Shown piece by piece: positions 24,009 to 33,978 of a stretch of DNA of 35,294 nt (position 1 is the first letter of the stretch; the number at the start of each line of letters is the position of its first letter). Source of the DNA: Erythrobacter sp. UBA1916 (GTDB taxonomy: Bacteria > Pseudomonadota > Alphaproteobacteria > Sphingomonadales > Sphingomonadaceae); contig DDFY01000021.1 of NCBI GenBank assembly GCA_002337385.1, positions 79,544 through 114,837 of the forward strand, in the 5' to 3' direction. The translations under genes and the position numbers were made by a program. The notes beneath the pieces are model-generated. The model saw nothing but the letters and a program-made list of their open reading frames with translations, was not told the DNA's origin and made no database searches.

Positions 24009-24885
24009 TGCCCGCGTGATAGCAGACCCCGCGAAGCTGCAAACCGGCCTCGATACAGCCCTTGCCGAACTTAAGGCCAACGGACTGCCGGTTGCCAGCG
24101 CTACGCTGCTCGACGCCAATTCGCGCGTGCTGCAAATCGAGTGCCCGGGCGACGATATCGAGATGCTGCGCGAAGCCATCGACAAACATTTCGGGCCGAC
24201 CGATGGCCTGATCGCACGCGACGAAATCGAGATTCCGCACCTGTTCGTGTCCGACATGGATTCGACCATGATCGGGCAGGAATGCATCGATGAGCTGGCT
24301 GATTTCGCAGGCCTCAAGGAGAAGATCGCCGACATCACCGAACGCGCAATGCAGGGCGAGCTGGATTTCCGCAGCGCGCTGCGCGAGCGGGTTGGCCTGT
24401 TGGAAGGCCTCGATGAAGGCGCGATCCAGCAGTGTCTCGACGAGCGTATCCGGGCGAACGACGGGGCGCGGGTGCTGGTTGAAACGCTGAAGGCGAAGGG
24501 CTGCCGCACTGCACTGGTCACGGGCGGCTTTCACCACTTCGCCGACGTGGTCGCGAACGAGATCGGGTTCGAGCGCGTGGTCGGCAATCGGTTGGAGGTG
24601 GCGGACGGCAAGCTCACCGGCGGTCTGGTGGGCGACATATGCGACAGCTCCACCAAGCAGGCGGTGCTCGAAGAAGAGCTGGCCAAGCTGGGCGAGGGCG
24701 CGATCAGCATGGCGGCGGGCGACGGGGCGAACGACATCCCGATGCTCGAAGCCTCTTCCTACGGAATCGCCTACCGCGCAAAGCCCAAGGCACGCGCCGC
24801 CGCCAATGGCTGGGTAGAGTTGGGTGACCTGACTGCGCTGCTCGAACTGCTTGAGATTCCTCGTGAACAGTGGGTCGGCGGCTAG
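24001..24885 (+). CDS. serB: Phosphoserine phosphatase SerB
   Basis: A 294-residue HAD-family phosphatase, last step of serine synthesis. The catalytic DXDST motif is at residues 85-89 (DMDST, nucleophile Asp85). TALVTGGFHHFADVVA gives motif II, and AAGDGANDIPMLEASSYGIAYRAKPK gives motifs III and IV (in two parts AAGDGANDIPML and GIAYRAKPK). Residues 1-75 are an N-terminal domain of the kind found in alphaproteobacterial SerB. A TGA directly precedes the GTG, so it cannot start further upstream. It is divergent from miaA with overlapping start regions, and its promoter must therefore lie inside the miaA coding sequence. Confidence 0.95.
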   Translation: MLIARVIADPAKLQTGLDTALAELKANGLPVASATLLDANSRVLQIECPGDDIEMLREAIDKHFGPTDGLIARDEIEIPHLFVSDMDSTMIGQECIDELADFAGLKEKIADITERAMQGELDFRSALRERVGLLEGLDEGAIQQCLDERIRANDGARVLVETLKAKGCRTALVTGGFHHFADVVANEIGFERVVGNRLEVADGKLTGGLVGDICDSSTKQAVLEEELAKLGEGAISMAAGDGANDIPMLEASSYGIAYRAKPKARAAANGWVELGDLTALLELLEIPREQWVGG

Positions 24886-25003
24886 GTCAGCTAGACGGGG
24901 CAAACGACAATTCGATGCTTAATGTGTCGATCCGCCCTTCCTTGGCACTATTTCTGGACGATACCCGCAATCCATCGCTTGAATTGCCAAGGTCTAGCTG
25001 ATC
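24885..25003 (+). ncRNA. Candidate structured RNA (three-way-junction-like) between serB and a methyltransferase gene
   Basis: Three nested complementary pairs fill the gap. The outer stem, 24885-24896 with 24992-25003, has 12 pairs including one G-U (TCAGCTAGAC/GTCTAGCTGA). Inside it lie a 5-bp stem (CGACA near 24905, TGTCG near 24927) and an 8-bp stem (CCTTGGCA 24940-24947, TGCCAAGG 24985-24992), which shares one base with the outer stem. The outer arm starts at the serB stop codon and the element ends about 50 bases before the methyltransferase ATG. No T-run follows. I do not recognise a known family. Complementarity is seen; expression is unproven, and strand is assumed from the flanking genes. 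Confidence 0.5.
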
Positions 25004-25052
25004 ATAACGGACACATTCCCTGCCGCTAGAGCAACCATTTCGGAGTACATAA

Positions 25053-25802
25053 ATGAAGATTCGCCTGCAGTCTCCGTTCAAGAGGCTAGACAGCGGCATA
25101 AGCCCTTCGGTCCGCGACTATCAGGATCTTGTCCGGAAGAGGCTCCGCAAGATGCCGGAGAACAGGACTCTGGCGCTTGCTAATTCAATTGGCGCATTGG
25201 ACATGAAAGAGTTCGTGAGCCAGGGAGACGGCCACGTCGCGGTGCTGCGCGCCTATGGTCTGGCAGACGGCATGGCTATCTACGATCTCGGATGTGGATG
25301 TGGGCGCACTGCGCAGGCCCTGAAGCGATCGGGCTGGACTGGCACCTACACCGGCGCGGATGTTGTGCCCGAACTTCTGGAGGAACTGGCCGCACAATGC
25401 CCCGGCTATGGCACTGTGCTCAATTACGACCGGACGATCGAAGCCGCCGATTCCTCGCTGGACATGATCTATGGCTGGTCGGTTTTCACTCATCTCTTTC
25501 CTGCGGAAACCTATCTTTATATCGAGGACTGCTTTCGCGCACTGAAGCCTGGCGGAACGCTGCTGTTCTCATTTCTCGAGATGGAAGAGTCCGAGCATGA
25601 CCGAGTTTGGGACAACGCTCTGGGTCACCTGCGCAGAGGAGCCAGAGTCGAGCAACTCGACGCGTTCCTGCACCGCGACTGGATCGCCAAGTTTGCTCGC
25701 CTTGCCGGCTTTGAGGAACCGATCTTCACCGACGGCACCGACAGCAGCAAGCACCCTCCGTTCTGGCAGGCGCTCGCAGTGCTGAAGAAGCCGAAGGCCT
25801 GA
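25053..25802 (+). CDS. Class I SAM-dependent methyltransferase
   Basis: A 249-residue protein with the Rossmann-fold methyltransferase core. Motif I is IYDLGCGCGRTAQAL (residues 76-90), the acidic ribose-binding residue is in YTGADVVPELLEEL, and post-motif segments are AADSSLDMIYGWSVFTHLF and ALKPGGTLLFSFLEME. The first 70 residues (SVRDYQDLVRKRLRKMPENR) are an N-terminal helical extension. It resembles small-molecule or sugar methyltransferases found near glycan genes, but no such neighbour is here and the substrate is unknown. It stands alone, behind the structured gap after serB. No strong Shine-Dalgarno is visible (CGGAG at 10 bases is the best). Confidence 0.88.
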   Translation: MKIRLQSPFKRLDSGISPSVRDYQDLVRKRLRKMPENRTLALANSIGALDMKEFVSQGDGHVAVLRAYGLADGMAIYDLGCGCGRTAQALKRSGWTGTYTGADVVPELLEELAAQCPGYGTVLNYDRTIEAADSSLDMIYGWSVFTHLFPAETYLYIEDCFRALKPGGTLLFSFLEMEESEHDRVWDNALGHLRRGARVEQLDAFLHRDWIAKFARLAGFEEPIFTDGTDSSKHPPFWQALAVLKKPKA

Positions 25803-25817
25803 TTTCCGACAGGACCG

Positions 25818-25854
25818 GACGCGCTTACCGCTCTTATTCAGCGGTAAGCGCGTC
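25818..25854. terminator. Hairpin between convergent genes
   Basis: A perfect 15-bp inverted repeat (GACGCGCTTACCGCT at 25818-25832, its complement at 25840-25854, 7-base loop). It overlaps the last codons and stop of the minus-strand gene and lies 16 bases after the methyltransferase stop. There is no T-run in either direction, so termination efficiency is uncertain, but its place suits a two-way terminator. Confidence 0.65.
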
Positions 25855-26442
25855 CCAGGTTTCCCAATCGATCGCCCGACCGGGATAAGCGACTTTTGCG
25901 AACGGCCATTCGTTCGCGACCCATCGCTGGACCCAGTCGTAAAGCTGCGCGTCGAATCCAGCATCGTATTGAGGCTTCGTGACCCAGAGCATCACCACAG
26001 CATCATAATCCGGCACAGGGCTGGGGCGGACATAGACGCTGCCCAGTTCGTGCTGGCCGTCTGGCGTAAGTACACCATAGGCAAAGCTTTCGCGCGCTGC
26101 GAAGCGGGCCGCTTCGGTCTCCATGTCGACCATCGAATCCGCCAGCGTGAGATCGGCGCGGGGCCAGCCCGTGCTACGCGTGAAGGTCTGCTGGAGGTGT
26201 TCGATCGAGGACATGTAGGCCTCGTAATCCTGCTCGACGACTTCCGGGCCAAGCGGGACCAACTTGAAGCCTGGCGCTTCAACCAGCGTCGGCGGATCGA
26301 AGTCGGCGGGAATGAACGAAGGGGCAGATGTGGCTGCGGTCTCGGCATCGGCAGGTGTGGTACCAACAAATCCCGTCGCAAAACAAAGCGCGAGCGCCAT
26401 CACCGGCAGGCGCAATGCCTCAATCATCCGCGTATTTTTCAT
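25834..26442 (-). CDS. Secreted GNAT-like protein of unknown function
   Basis: A 202-residue protein with a Sec-type signal (LRLPVMALALCFATGFVG, likely cut after ADA). The mature part, from FIPADFDPPTLVEAPGFKLV on, has the order of segments of a GNAT acyltransferase fold: a WPRADLTLADSMVDME helix, FAYGVLTPDGQHELGSVYV, then AVVMLWVT and YDWVQRWVANEWPF. The usual acetyl-CoA loop is not evident and a periplasmic GNAT would be unusual, so I do not assign an activity. It is a single gene with its own promoter and an operator-like dyad. Confidence 0.75.
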   Translation of the reverse strand: MKNTRMIEALRLPVMALALCFATGFVGTTPADAETAATSAPSFIPADFDPPTLVEAPGFKLVPLGPEVVEQDYEAYMSSIEHLQQTFTRSTGWPRADLTLADSMVDMETEAARFAARESFAYGVLTPDGQHELGSVYVRPSPVPDYDAVVMLWVTKPQYDAGFDAQLYDWVQRWVANEWPFAKVAYPGRAIDWETWDALTAE

Positions 26443-26457
26443 AGACCCACCCTGCCA

Positions 26458-26496
26458 GATATTACCTTTATAGGGTTAGGTAATATCCATCGTCAG
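26458..26496 (-). promoter_or_regulatory. Promoter with a 9-bp dyad, likely operator
   Basis: GATATTACC (26458-26466) and GGTAATATC (26479-26487) form a perfect inverted repeat with a 12-base centre. On the minus strand the centre contains TATAAA (26467-26472), a -10, with CTGACG (26491-26496) as -35 at an 18-base spacer. The transcript would start about 18 bases before the ATG of the secreted GNAT-like gene. A dimeric repressor binding here would block the promoter. No regulator gene is next to it. Confidence 0.6.
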
Positions 26497-26514
26497 TCAA
26501 GCGGCAATGCGGCT

Positions 26515-27081
26515 TCAGGCGCCGGGGATGGTTCCGGGCCGGGCATACTGGAACATGTGCGCCACATAGTCGGCCTTACCGAGATCGACGCCCTCCGCGC
26601 GCAGGATCGCGTAGGCGGTCATGATGTGGAAGTAGAACTGGGCCAGCGCCCAGTCGCGCGCATATTGTCCGGCAGTGAGGTCGAACACGAGGCCCATGGG
26701 CAGGGCATGCTCAACCGCACGGTCATCGTCACCCGCCGGCATATCCTCAGCCAACTTGCGGACTTCGGCCACCACCTGATCCAGACGAGCACGAGCCTCC
26801 GCAATGGTGCCGGGTTGCTCGCCAGCATTGCGCCCTTCGTTCAGCAGTTCGTCGACCAGTGGCGGGAAGTCTTCGCCGCGCAGCCGGTGCATGCCTTCAA
26901 GCGCCTGCACGCAACAAAAACGCACCTGCGTCGCCAGCGGGAACATGTCGTCGGCCAGCCGCTTCGATAGCAAGGCCTCGGCCTCTGCTTCAGGCAATTG
27001 CTCCGCCGCCTTGCCCAGCCACGCCGACAAGGCGCCGAGCATCTGGACATAGGTCGGCGCAAGCAAGTCGGCGAGTTGCAT
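26515..27081 (-). CDS. DUF1993 family protein
   Basis: A 188-residue helical protein of the DUF1993 family, recognised from the opening LADLLAPTYVQMLGALSAWL, the SKRLADDMFPLATQVRF segment, and the C-terminal LPMGLVFDLTAGQYARDWALAQFYFHIMTAYAILR (as LPMGLVFDL, YARDWALAQFYFHIMTAY). The fold resembles the DinB-like four-helix bundle. The family's function is not established. The ATG at 27081 lies 5 bases after the purL stop; an earlier ATG-type start at 27102 would overlap purL. It probably shares the purL transcript. Confidence 0.85.
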   Translation of the reverse strand: MQLADLLAPTYVQMLGALSAWLGKAAEQLPEAEAEALLSKRLADDMFPLATQVRFCCVQALEGMHRLRGEDFPPLVDELLNEGRNAGEQPGTIAEARARLDQVVAEVRKLAEDMPAGDDDRAVEHALPMGLVFDLTAGQYARDWALAQFYFHIMTAYAILRAEGVDLGKADYVAHMFQYARPGTIPGA

Positions 27082-27086
27082 GGCGT

Positions 27087-29321
<2,235 letters not shown>

Positions 29322-29407
29322 GGTCAGCGCCATTAACGCTGGCTGCGGCCAAGCGCCAGTCCTCCTGCGCTTGACCATGCCACTCATCCCCGTCAAACGT
29401 GGCCGTC

Positions 29408-29656
29408 ATGGAGGAAAACCCAGCCCAAATCGCCGACCTGAGCTTCGAGAACGCCCTGCGCGCGCTTGAAGACGTAGTGCGTCAACTCGAAGGCGGCGAA
29501 GTGCCGCTCGACGAATCGCTTGCGCTGTATGAGCGCGGTGAGGAGTTGCGTCGCCATTGCCAGAAGCGGCTCGACGCCGCGCAGGAGCGGATCGAGAAGA
29601 TCGTCGCTGCCGCCGATGGTACGCCGACCGGCACCGCACCGTTCGACGCCGGCTAA
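29408..29656 (+). CDS. xseB: Exodeoxyribonuclease VII small subunit
   Basis: An 82-residue protein, normal for the family. The core LSFENALRALEDVVRQLEGGEVPLDESLALYERGEEL (in parts LSFENALRALEDVVRQLE and GGEVPLDESLALYERGEEL) is the XseB signature of two helices, followed by a third helix. Several copies bind one XseA to degrade single-stranded DNA. I chose the ATG at 29408 rather than a GTG three codons upstream. It is the first gene before ispA, an arrangement also known from E. coli. Confidence 0.94.
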   Translation: MEENPAQIADLSFENALRALEDVVRQLEGGEVPLDESLALYERGEELRRHCQKRLDAAQERIEKIVAAADGTPTGTAPFDAG

Positions 29657-29670
29657 GGGAGCACCACGCG

Positions 29671-30576
29671 ATGGGGCTTATCCTGGCTGACGACCTGCTC
29701 GGACGCGGACTAACGCAGATCCAGCGCGAAATCGATGGCGCATTCGATGCGATCCTGCCGGTGCCCGAAGATTCGCGCGCCCGGTTGGTCGAGGCCATGC
29801 GTCACGTGGCGATTGGCGGGGGTAAGCGGGTCCGCCCGTTGTTGCTGGTGACCGTGGCAGAGATGTACGGCGCGAGCCGCAATGCCGCGATCCGCGCCGC
29901 CTGCGCGTTGGAGTCGATCCACGTCTACTCGCTAATCCACGACGATCTGCCCTGCATGGACGATGATGACCTGCGCCACGGCAAGCCCACGGTCCACAAG
30001 GCCTTCGATGAGGCGACCGCCGTGCTGGCAGGCGATTCGCTGCACGCACTGGCGTTCGAGCTGTTGGCCGACGAGCGGGTAAGCTCCGATCCCTTTATCC
30101 GTGTCGAGCTCGTGGGCGCCCTGGCAGCGGCCAGCGGGCACAATGGCATGGCTGGCGGACAGATGATGGATCTCGCCGCCGAGACTGAAGACTTTGACCT
30201 GCACACCGTCACCCGCCTGCAGCAGCTGAAGACGGGCGCGCTGTTGATGGCGGCGGTGGAGATGGGCGCGATCCTCGGCAAGGTGCCGGATGAGGGTAGG
30301 GGGCACCTGCGCAACTATGCCCGGGATATCGGCCTCGCATTCCAGATTGCCGATGATCTGCTCGACCACGAGGGCGACGAAGAGCTCGCGGGCAAGACGC
30401 TGAGAAAGGACGAGGGGCAGGGCAAGGCGACCTTCGTTTCCCTCATGGGCGCTGATGCGGCGCGGGCACAGGCTCAGGCATTGAGCGAACAGGCCATCGG
30501 GCACCTTGCCCAGCATGGCGAGGAAGCCGACCTCTTGCGGGCGTTGGCGAGGTTCATCGTGGAGCGTGACAGATGA
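29671..30576 (+). CDS. ispA: Farnesyl (polyprenyl) diphosphate synthase
   Basis: A 301-residue trans-prenyltransferase. The first Asp-rich motif is in YSLIHDDLPCMDDDDLRHG (four-residue spacing, the bacterial FPP synthase pattern) and the second in AFQIADDLLDHEGD. GGKRVRPLLLVTVAEM and DSLHALAFELLADE are further family elements. Product chain length cannot be read with certainty from sequence; farnesyl or geranylgeranyl diphosphate are both possible. The start follows the xseB stop by 14 bases with AAGGGA upstream. Its stop overlaps the coaD ATG by 4 bases. Confidence 0.94.
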   Translation: MGLILADDLLGRGLTQIQREIDGAFDAILPVPEDSRARLVEAMRHVAIGGGKRVRPLLLVTVAEMYGASRNAAIRAACALESIHVYSLIHDDLPCMDDDDLRHGKPTVHKAFDEATAVLAGDSLHALAFELLADERVSSDPFIRVELVGALAAASGHNGMAGGQMMDLAAETEDFDLHTVTRLQQLKTGALLMAAVEMGAILGKVPDEGRGHLRNYARDIGLAFQIADDLLDHEGDEELAGKTLRKDEGQGKATFVSLMGADAARAQAQALSEQAIGHLAQHGEEADLLRALARFIVERDR

Positions 30577-31088
30577 GTGCTGACCGCATCGGGCTCTATC
30601 CCGGCACTTTCGATCCGGTCACGCTCGGCCATGCCGACATCATGCGGCGCGGTGCGAAGCTGGTGGATCGGCTCATTATCGGCGTCACCACCAACCCGTC
30701 CAAGAACCCCATGTTCAGCTCCGAAGAACGGATGGACATGGTGACCGCCGAAGTCGCAAGGCTTGGGCTCGATAACGTCGAAGTGGTCGGTTTTGACGCG
30801 CTGCTGATGAAGTTCGCCGAAGCCAAAGGGGCCAACGTGATCGTGCGCGGCCTGCGCGCTGTCGCCGATTTCGAATACGAATATCAGATGGCCGGCATGA
30901 ACCAGCAGATTAATGCCAATATCGAGACGGTCTTCCTGATGGCCGATATCTCACTGCAGCCAATCGCCTCCAAGCTGGTCAAGGAAATCGCAGTCTATGG
31001 CGGCGACATCACGCCTTTCGTAGCACCGCATGTTCGCAAACTCGTAGACGCGCGGGTGGCGGAGCGTGGGCTGCGCGGCTCGCTTTGA
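30573..31088 (+). CDS. coaD: Pantetheine-phosphate adenylyltransferase
   Basis: A 171-residue nucleotidyltransferase, the fourth step of coenzyme A synthesis. The N-terminal GLYPGTFDPVTLGHADIMRR holds the TxGH motif. VIVRGLRAVADFEYEYQMA and the C-terminal SLQPIASKLVKEIAVYGGD carry the ATP and phosphopantetheine contacts of the family. Length is typical. Translation is coupled to ispA by the ATGA overlap. Confidence 0.97.
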   Translation: MSADRIGLYPGTFDPVTLGHADIMRRGAKLVDRLIIGVTTNPSKNPMFSSEERMDMVTAEVARLGLDNVEVVGFDALLMKFAEAKGANVIVRGLRAVADFEYEYQMAGMNQQINANIETVFLMADISLQPIASKLVKEIAVYGGDITPFVAPHVRKLVDARVAERGLRGSL

Positions 31089-31112
31089 CCACAGCGGCGC
31101 GCGCAATGTTCA

Positions 31113-31141
31113 TTGAACTGTCAGCGTGCTTTGACTAGGCC
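31113..31141 (+). promoter_or_regulatory. Possible promoter of the cyclophilin gene
   Basis: TTGAAC (31113-31118), a 17-base spacer and TAGGCC (31136-31141). The -10 resembles the TAGACC of the ilvB promoter in this window. The start would lie about 30 bases before the ATG. The match is weak at the -10. Confidence 0.3.
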
Positions 31142-31179
31142 CGCCGTTCATCTGCCATGTGCATAACCGGACTAGCTTC

Positions 31180-31893
31180 ATGATCCGCAAATTGATCGGC
31201 GCTGCAATTGCCGCCACCCTGTCGTTAACCGCCGCGCCGTCGTTGGCTCAGGACACCTCGCTGTCGCCCGCGCTGGAAACTGCCGAGGCGGCAAATGCCA
31301 GGGCCGAAGAAATGCCGATCAAGGTCAACTTCGACCTTACCGAAGATCGCGACAATATCCTCCTGCTTGACCTGTCGACCGGCGAACGGGTGGCGATCCG
31401 CCTGATGCCGCAGTGGGCACCGCACCATGTCGAGCGGATCAAGGAACTGACCCGCGCAGGCTTCTACGACGGGGTGATCTTTCACCGCGTGATCGATGGC
31501 TTCATGGCCCAGACGGGCGACCCGACCGGCACTGGCCGCGGCGGCTCCGAGTTGCCCGACCTTGAAGCGGAGTTCAACATGCTCCCGCACGTGCGCGGCA
31601 CCGTTTCGATGGCGCGATCGGATTCGGAAGACAGCGCCAACAGCCAGTTCTTCATCGTGTTCTACCCGCGTTTCGCGCTGGACCGGCGCTACACCAATTT
31701 CGGCCGCGTGATCTCGAACATGGCTGCGGCCGACGCCATTGAGCGCGGCGAGCCGCCGACCAATCCCACGCGCATCCTGCAGGCAAGCATCGCGTCGGAC
31801 AACAAGCCGCAGGTGATGCCCGCGCCCGCTGCGCCGCCGCAGCAGCAACAGGAAATCACCCTCGACATGCTCAACAACTCCGAGAGCAATTGA
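31180..31893 (+). CDS. Periplasmic peptidyl-prolyl isomerase, cyclophilin type
   Basis: A 237-residue secreted cyclophilin. The Sec signal IRKLIGAAIAATLSLTAAP is cut after SLA. The domain has FYDGVIFHRVIDGFMAQTGD, GRGGSELPDLEAEFN, VRGTVSMARSDSEDSANSQF and FFIVF, with the catalytic Arg in FHRVI and the QF pair. A Pro/Gln-rich tail (MPAPAAPPQQQQE) follows the domain. I chose the ATG at 31180, which gives a clean signal; a GTG 7 codons upstream is also in frame. It would assist folding of exported proteins. The queA start follows the stop by 26 bases. Confidence 0.93.
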   Translation: MIRKLIGAAIAATLSLTAAPSLAQDTSLSPALETAEAANARAEEMPIKVNFDLTEDRDNILLLDLSTGERVAIRLMPQWAPHHVERIKELTRAGFYDGVIFHRVIDGFMAQTGDPTGTGRGGSELPDLEAEFNMLPHVRGTVSMARSDSEDSANSQFFIVFYPRFALDRRYTNFGRVISNMAAADAIERGEPPTNPTRILQASIASDNKPQVMPAPAAPPQQQQEITLDMLNNSESN

Positions 31894-31919
31894 TCGGCCA
31901 TTGCTGAAGGGGGCGCGCC

Positions 31920-32978
31920 ATGCGCGTTGACCTGTTCGATTTCGACCTTCCGCCCGAACGCATAGCGTTGCGGCCCGCGCGTCCGCGCGATGCAGCACGG
32001 ATGCTGGTGGTGAAAGCGGGTGAGCCGTTCGTCGATGCAGGCGTGCGTGATCTGCCCGACCTCCTCGCGCCCGGCGATGTGCTGGTGTTAAACGATACCC
32101 GCGTAATTCCCGCTCAGCTCGAAGGGCGGCGCGGCGAGGCACGCATTGGGGCAACGCTGCACAAGCGGCTCGACCTCAGACGCTGGCAGGCCTTCATCCG
32201 CAACGCCAAGCGGCTGCGCGAAGGCGATGTGATCGACTTCGGCGCGGACGTCTTCGCCACAGCCGAGGCGCGCCATGCCGATGGCTCGTTTACGCTGGCC
32301 TTCGCTGGTGAGGAGCCGGTCGAACTGCTGCTTGAGCGTGCTGGCACGATGCCGCTCCCGCCCTACATCGCCCAAAAGCGCGGCACCGACGAGGCCGACC
32401 GCTCCGATTACCAAACAATGTTCGCGCGGGAGGACGGCGCAGTTGCTGCACCCACCGCCTCGCTCCATTTCACCGACGACTTGGTCGCCGCAATCGACAA
32501 GGCGGGGATCGCCCGTGAGACGCTCACCCTGCATGTGGGCGCGGGCACCTTCCTGCCGGTAAAGGCCGAAGAGACCAGCGATCACAAGATGCACTCCGAA
32601 TGGGGCCGCATCGATGCCGCCACCGCCCAGCGGCTTAACGCCGCACGTACCGCCGGGGGCAGGCTGATCGCGGTTGGCACCACCAGCCTGCGCCTGCTCG
32701 AAAGCGCGGCGGGCGAGGATGGCCAGATCCGTGAATTCGCGGGCGATACCGACATCTTCATCACGCCGGGCTACAAGTTGCGCGCGGTCGATGGGCTGAT
32801 GACCAACTTCCACCTGCCCAAGTCCACGCTGTTCATGCTGGTAAGCGCAATGATGGGCCGCGAGACGATGCAGGCGGCCTATGCCCATGCGATCGCTAGC
32901 GAATACCGCTTCTATTCCTACGGAGATTCGTCGCTGCTGCTGCCCGCGCGCGCTGCGCCTCAGACAACCGAAGAATAA
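31920..32978 (+). CDS. queA: S-adenosylmethionine:tRNA ribosyltransferase-isomerase QueA
   Basis: A 352-residue enzyme making epoxyqueuosine in tRNAs with GUN anticodons. Family signatures are the opening RVDLFDFDLPPERIALRPA, DVLVLNDTRVIPAQLEGRR, LPPYI, APTASLHFT, LHVGAGTFLPVKAEE and TNFHLPKSTLFMLVSA. Length is normal. An AGGGGG run lies upstream of the ATG. Downstream, a 58-base gap with a small hairpin separates it from the ABC exporter genes. Confidence 0.96.
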   Translation: MRVDLFDFDLPPERIALRPARPRDAARMLVVKAGEPFVDAGVRDLPDLLAPGDVLVLNDTRVIPAQLEGRRGEARIGATLHKRLDLRRWQAFIRNAKRLREGDVIDFGADVFATAEARHADGSFTLAFAGEEPVELLLERAGTMPLPPYIAQKRGTDEADRSDYQTMFAREDGAVAAPTASLHFTDDLVAAIDKAGIARETLTLHVGAGTFLPVKAEETSDHKMHSEWGRIDAATAQRLNAARTAGGRLIAVGTTSLRLLESAAGEDGQIREFAGDTDIFITPGYKLRAVDGLMTNFHLPKSTLFMLVSAMMGRETMQAAYAHAIASEYRFYSYGDSSLLLPARAAPQTTEE

Positions 32979-32998
32979 AATACCATTCGATACAGAAC

Positions 32999-33022
32999 CG
33001 CTTGCAATACCGTTCGCAAGCG
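32999..33022. repeat. Small inverted repeat before the ABC ATPase gene
   Basis: CGCTTGC (32999-33005) and GCAAGCG (33016-33022) are perfect complements with a 10-base loop. It ends 14 bases before the ATPase start codon, which has no visible Shine-Dalgarno. It may be the queA terminator (no T-run) or influence translation of the ATPase. Confidence 0.4.
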
Positions 33023-33036
33023 CCACATTGCCGCGA

Positions 33037-33978
33037 ATGGGTGGACCAATTCTCGACATTCGCGGACTCGAAAAGACCTACAAGGGCGGCACCAAGGCGC
33101 TTGCCGGGGTCGATCTTGCAATCAACAAGGGCGAAATCTTCGCTCTGCTGGGGCCGAACGGCGCGGGCAAGACCACGCTTATCGGCGCAGTCTGCGGGCT
33201 GGTGAACCCCACTGCCGGGACGATCCATGCCTTCGGTCAGAACACCGCGAAAAGCTGGCGCGAGGCGCGGCGCAAGATCGGGCTGGTGCCGCAGGAACTC
33301 AGCTTCGACATGTTCGACAAGGTGATCCGGCAGGTCCGCTATTCGCGCGGCATGTTCGGCTGCCCGCCCAACGAGGCGCGGATCGAAGAAGTGCTGCGAA
33401 GCCTCAGCTTGTGGGACAAGCGCGATGCCGCCATCCGCGAGCTTTCGGGTGGGATGAAGCGGCGCGTAATGATCGCCAAGGCGCTGGCCCACGATCCTGA
33501 ACTGCTGTTCCTAGACGAGCCGACCGCTGGCGTTGACGTCGAACTGCGGCGCGACATGTGGCGTCAGATCGATGCTCTGCGCGAAGCTGGCGTGACCATC
33601 ATTCTCACCACGCACTACATCGAAGAGGCCGAGGAAATGGCCGACCGGGTGGGCGTGATCAACAAGGGCCGCATCCTGCTCGTCGACGAGAAAGACGCGA
33701 TCATGGCGCGGCTCGGCCGCACCGAGGCGCACTTCATTCTGGCCCAGCCACTGGCCGAAATCCCCTCCGCCTTTGCGCACTATCCGCTTTCCCTTGAGGA
33801 TGACGGCATGCGCCTGATCTATCGCGGAGGCGATGGCACCGGGAAGGGCAAGCGCGAGGTGGCCGAACTGGCCCAGACGCTCGCCGGAGCCGGGATTGGC
33901 TATACCGGGCTCGAAACCCGCGAAAGCACTCTGGAAGATATCTTCGTCGACCTTGTCGAACAGGAGCAGGCAGCATGA
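33037..33978 (+). CDS. yadG: ABC-2 type transporter ATP-binding protein (YadG-like)
   Basis: A 313-residue ATPase closely resembling E. coli YadG along its length. Walker A is GPNGAGKTT, the Q-loop region is IGLVPQELSFDMFD, the signature LSGGMKRRVMIAKAL, Walker B LLFLDEPTAGVD, and IILTTHYIEEAEEMADRVG follows. The last 80 residues form the C-terminal extension typical of this group. The frame is open upstream into queA, but conservation begins at this ATG. It forms an exporter with the next gene (ATGA overlap). The transported compound is unknown. Confidence 0.92.
   Translation: MGGPILDIRGLEKTYKGGTKALAGVDLAINKGEIFALLGPNGAGKTTLIGAVCGLVNPTAGTIHAFGQNTAKSWREARRKIGLVPQELSFDMFDKVIRQVRYSRGMFGCPPNEARIEEVLRSLSLWDKRDAAIRELSGGMKRRVMIAKALAHDPELLFLDEPTAGVDVELRRDMWRQIDALREAGVTIILTTHYIEEAEEMADRVGVINKGRILLVDEKDAIMARLGRTEAHFILAQPLAEIPSAFAHYPLSLEDDGMRLIYRGGDGTGKGKREVAELAQTLAGAGIGYTGLETRESTLEDIFVDLVEQEQAA

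Noticed and set aside
24009..24521. N-terminal extension of MiaA of about 170 residues
   Set aside because: The P-loop of MiaA lies just after the ATG at 24008. The upstream part is Ser/Arg-rich shadow of serB.
29371..29396. Facing TTGACC and TTGACG hexamers between purL and xseB as divergent promoters
   Set aside because: Neither has an acceptable -10 at 16-18 bases, so I did not list a promoter.
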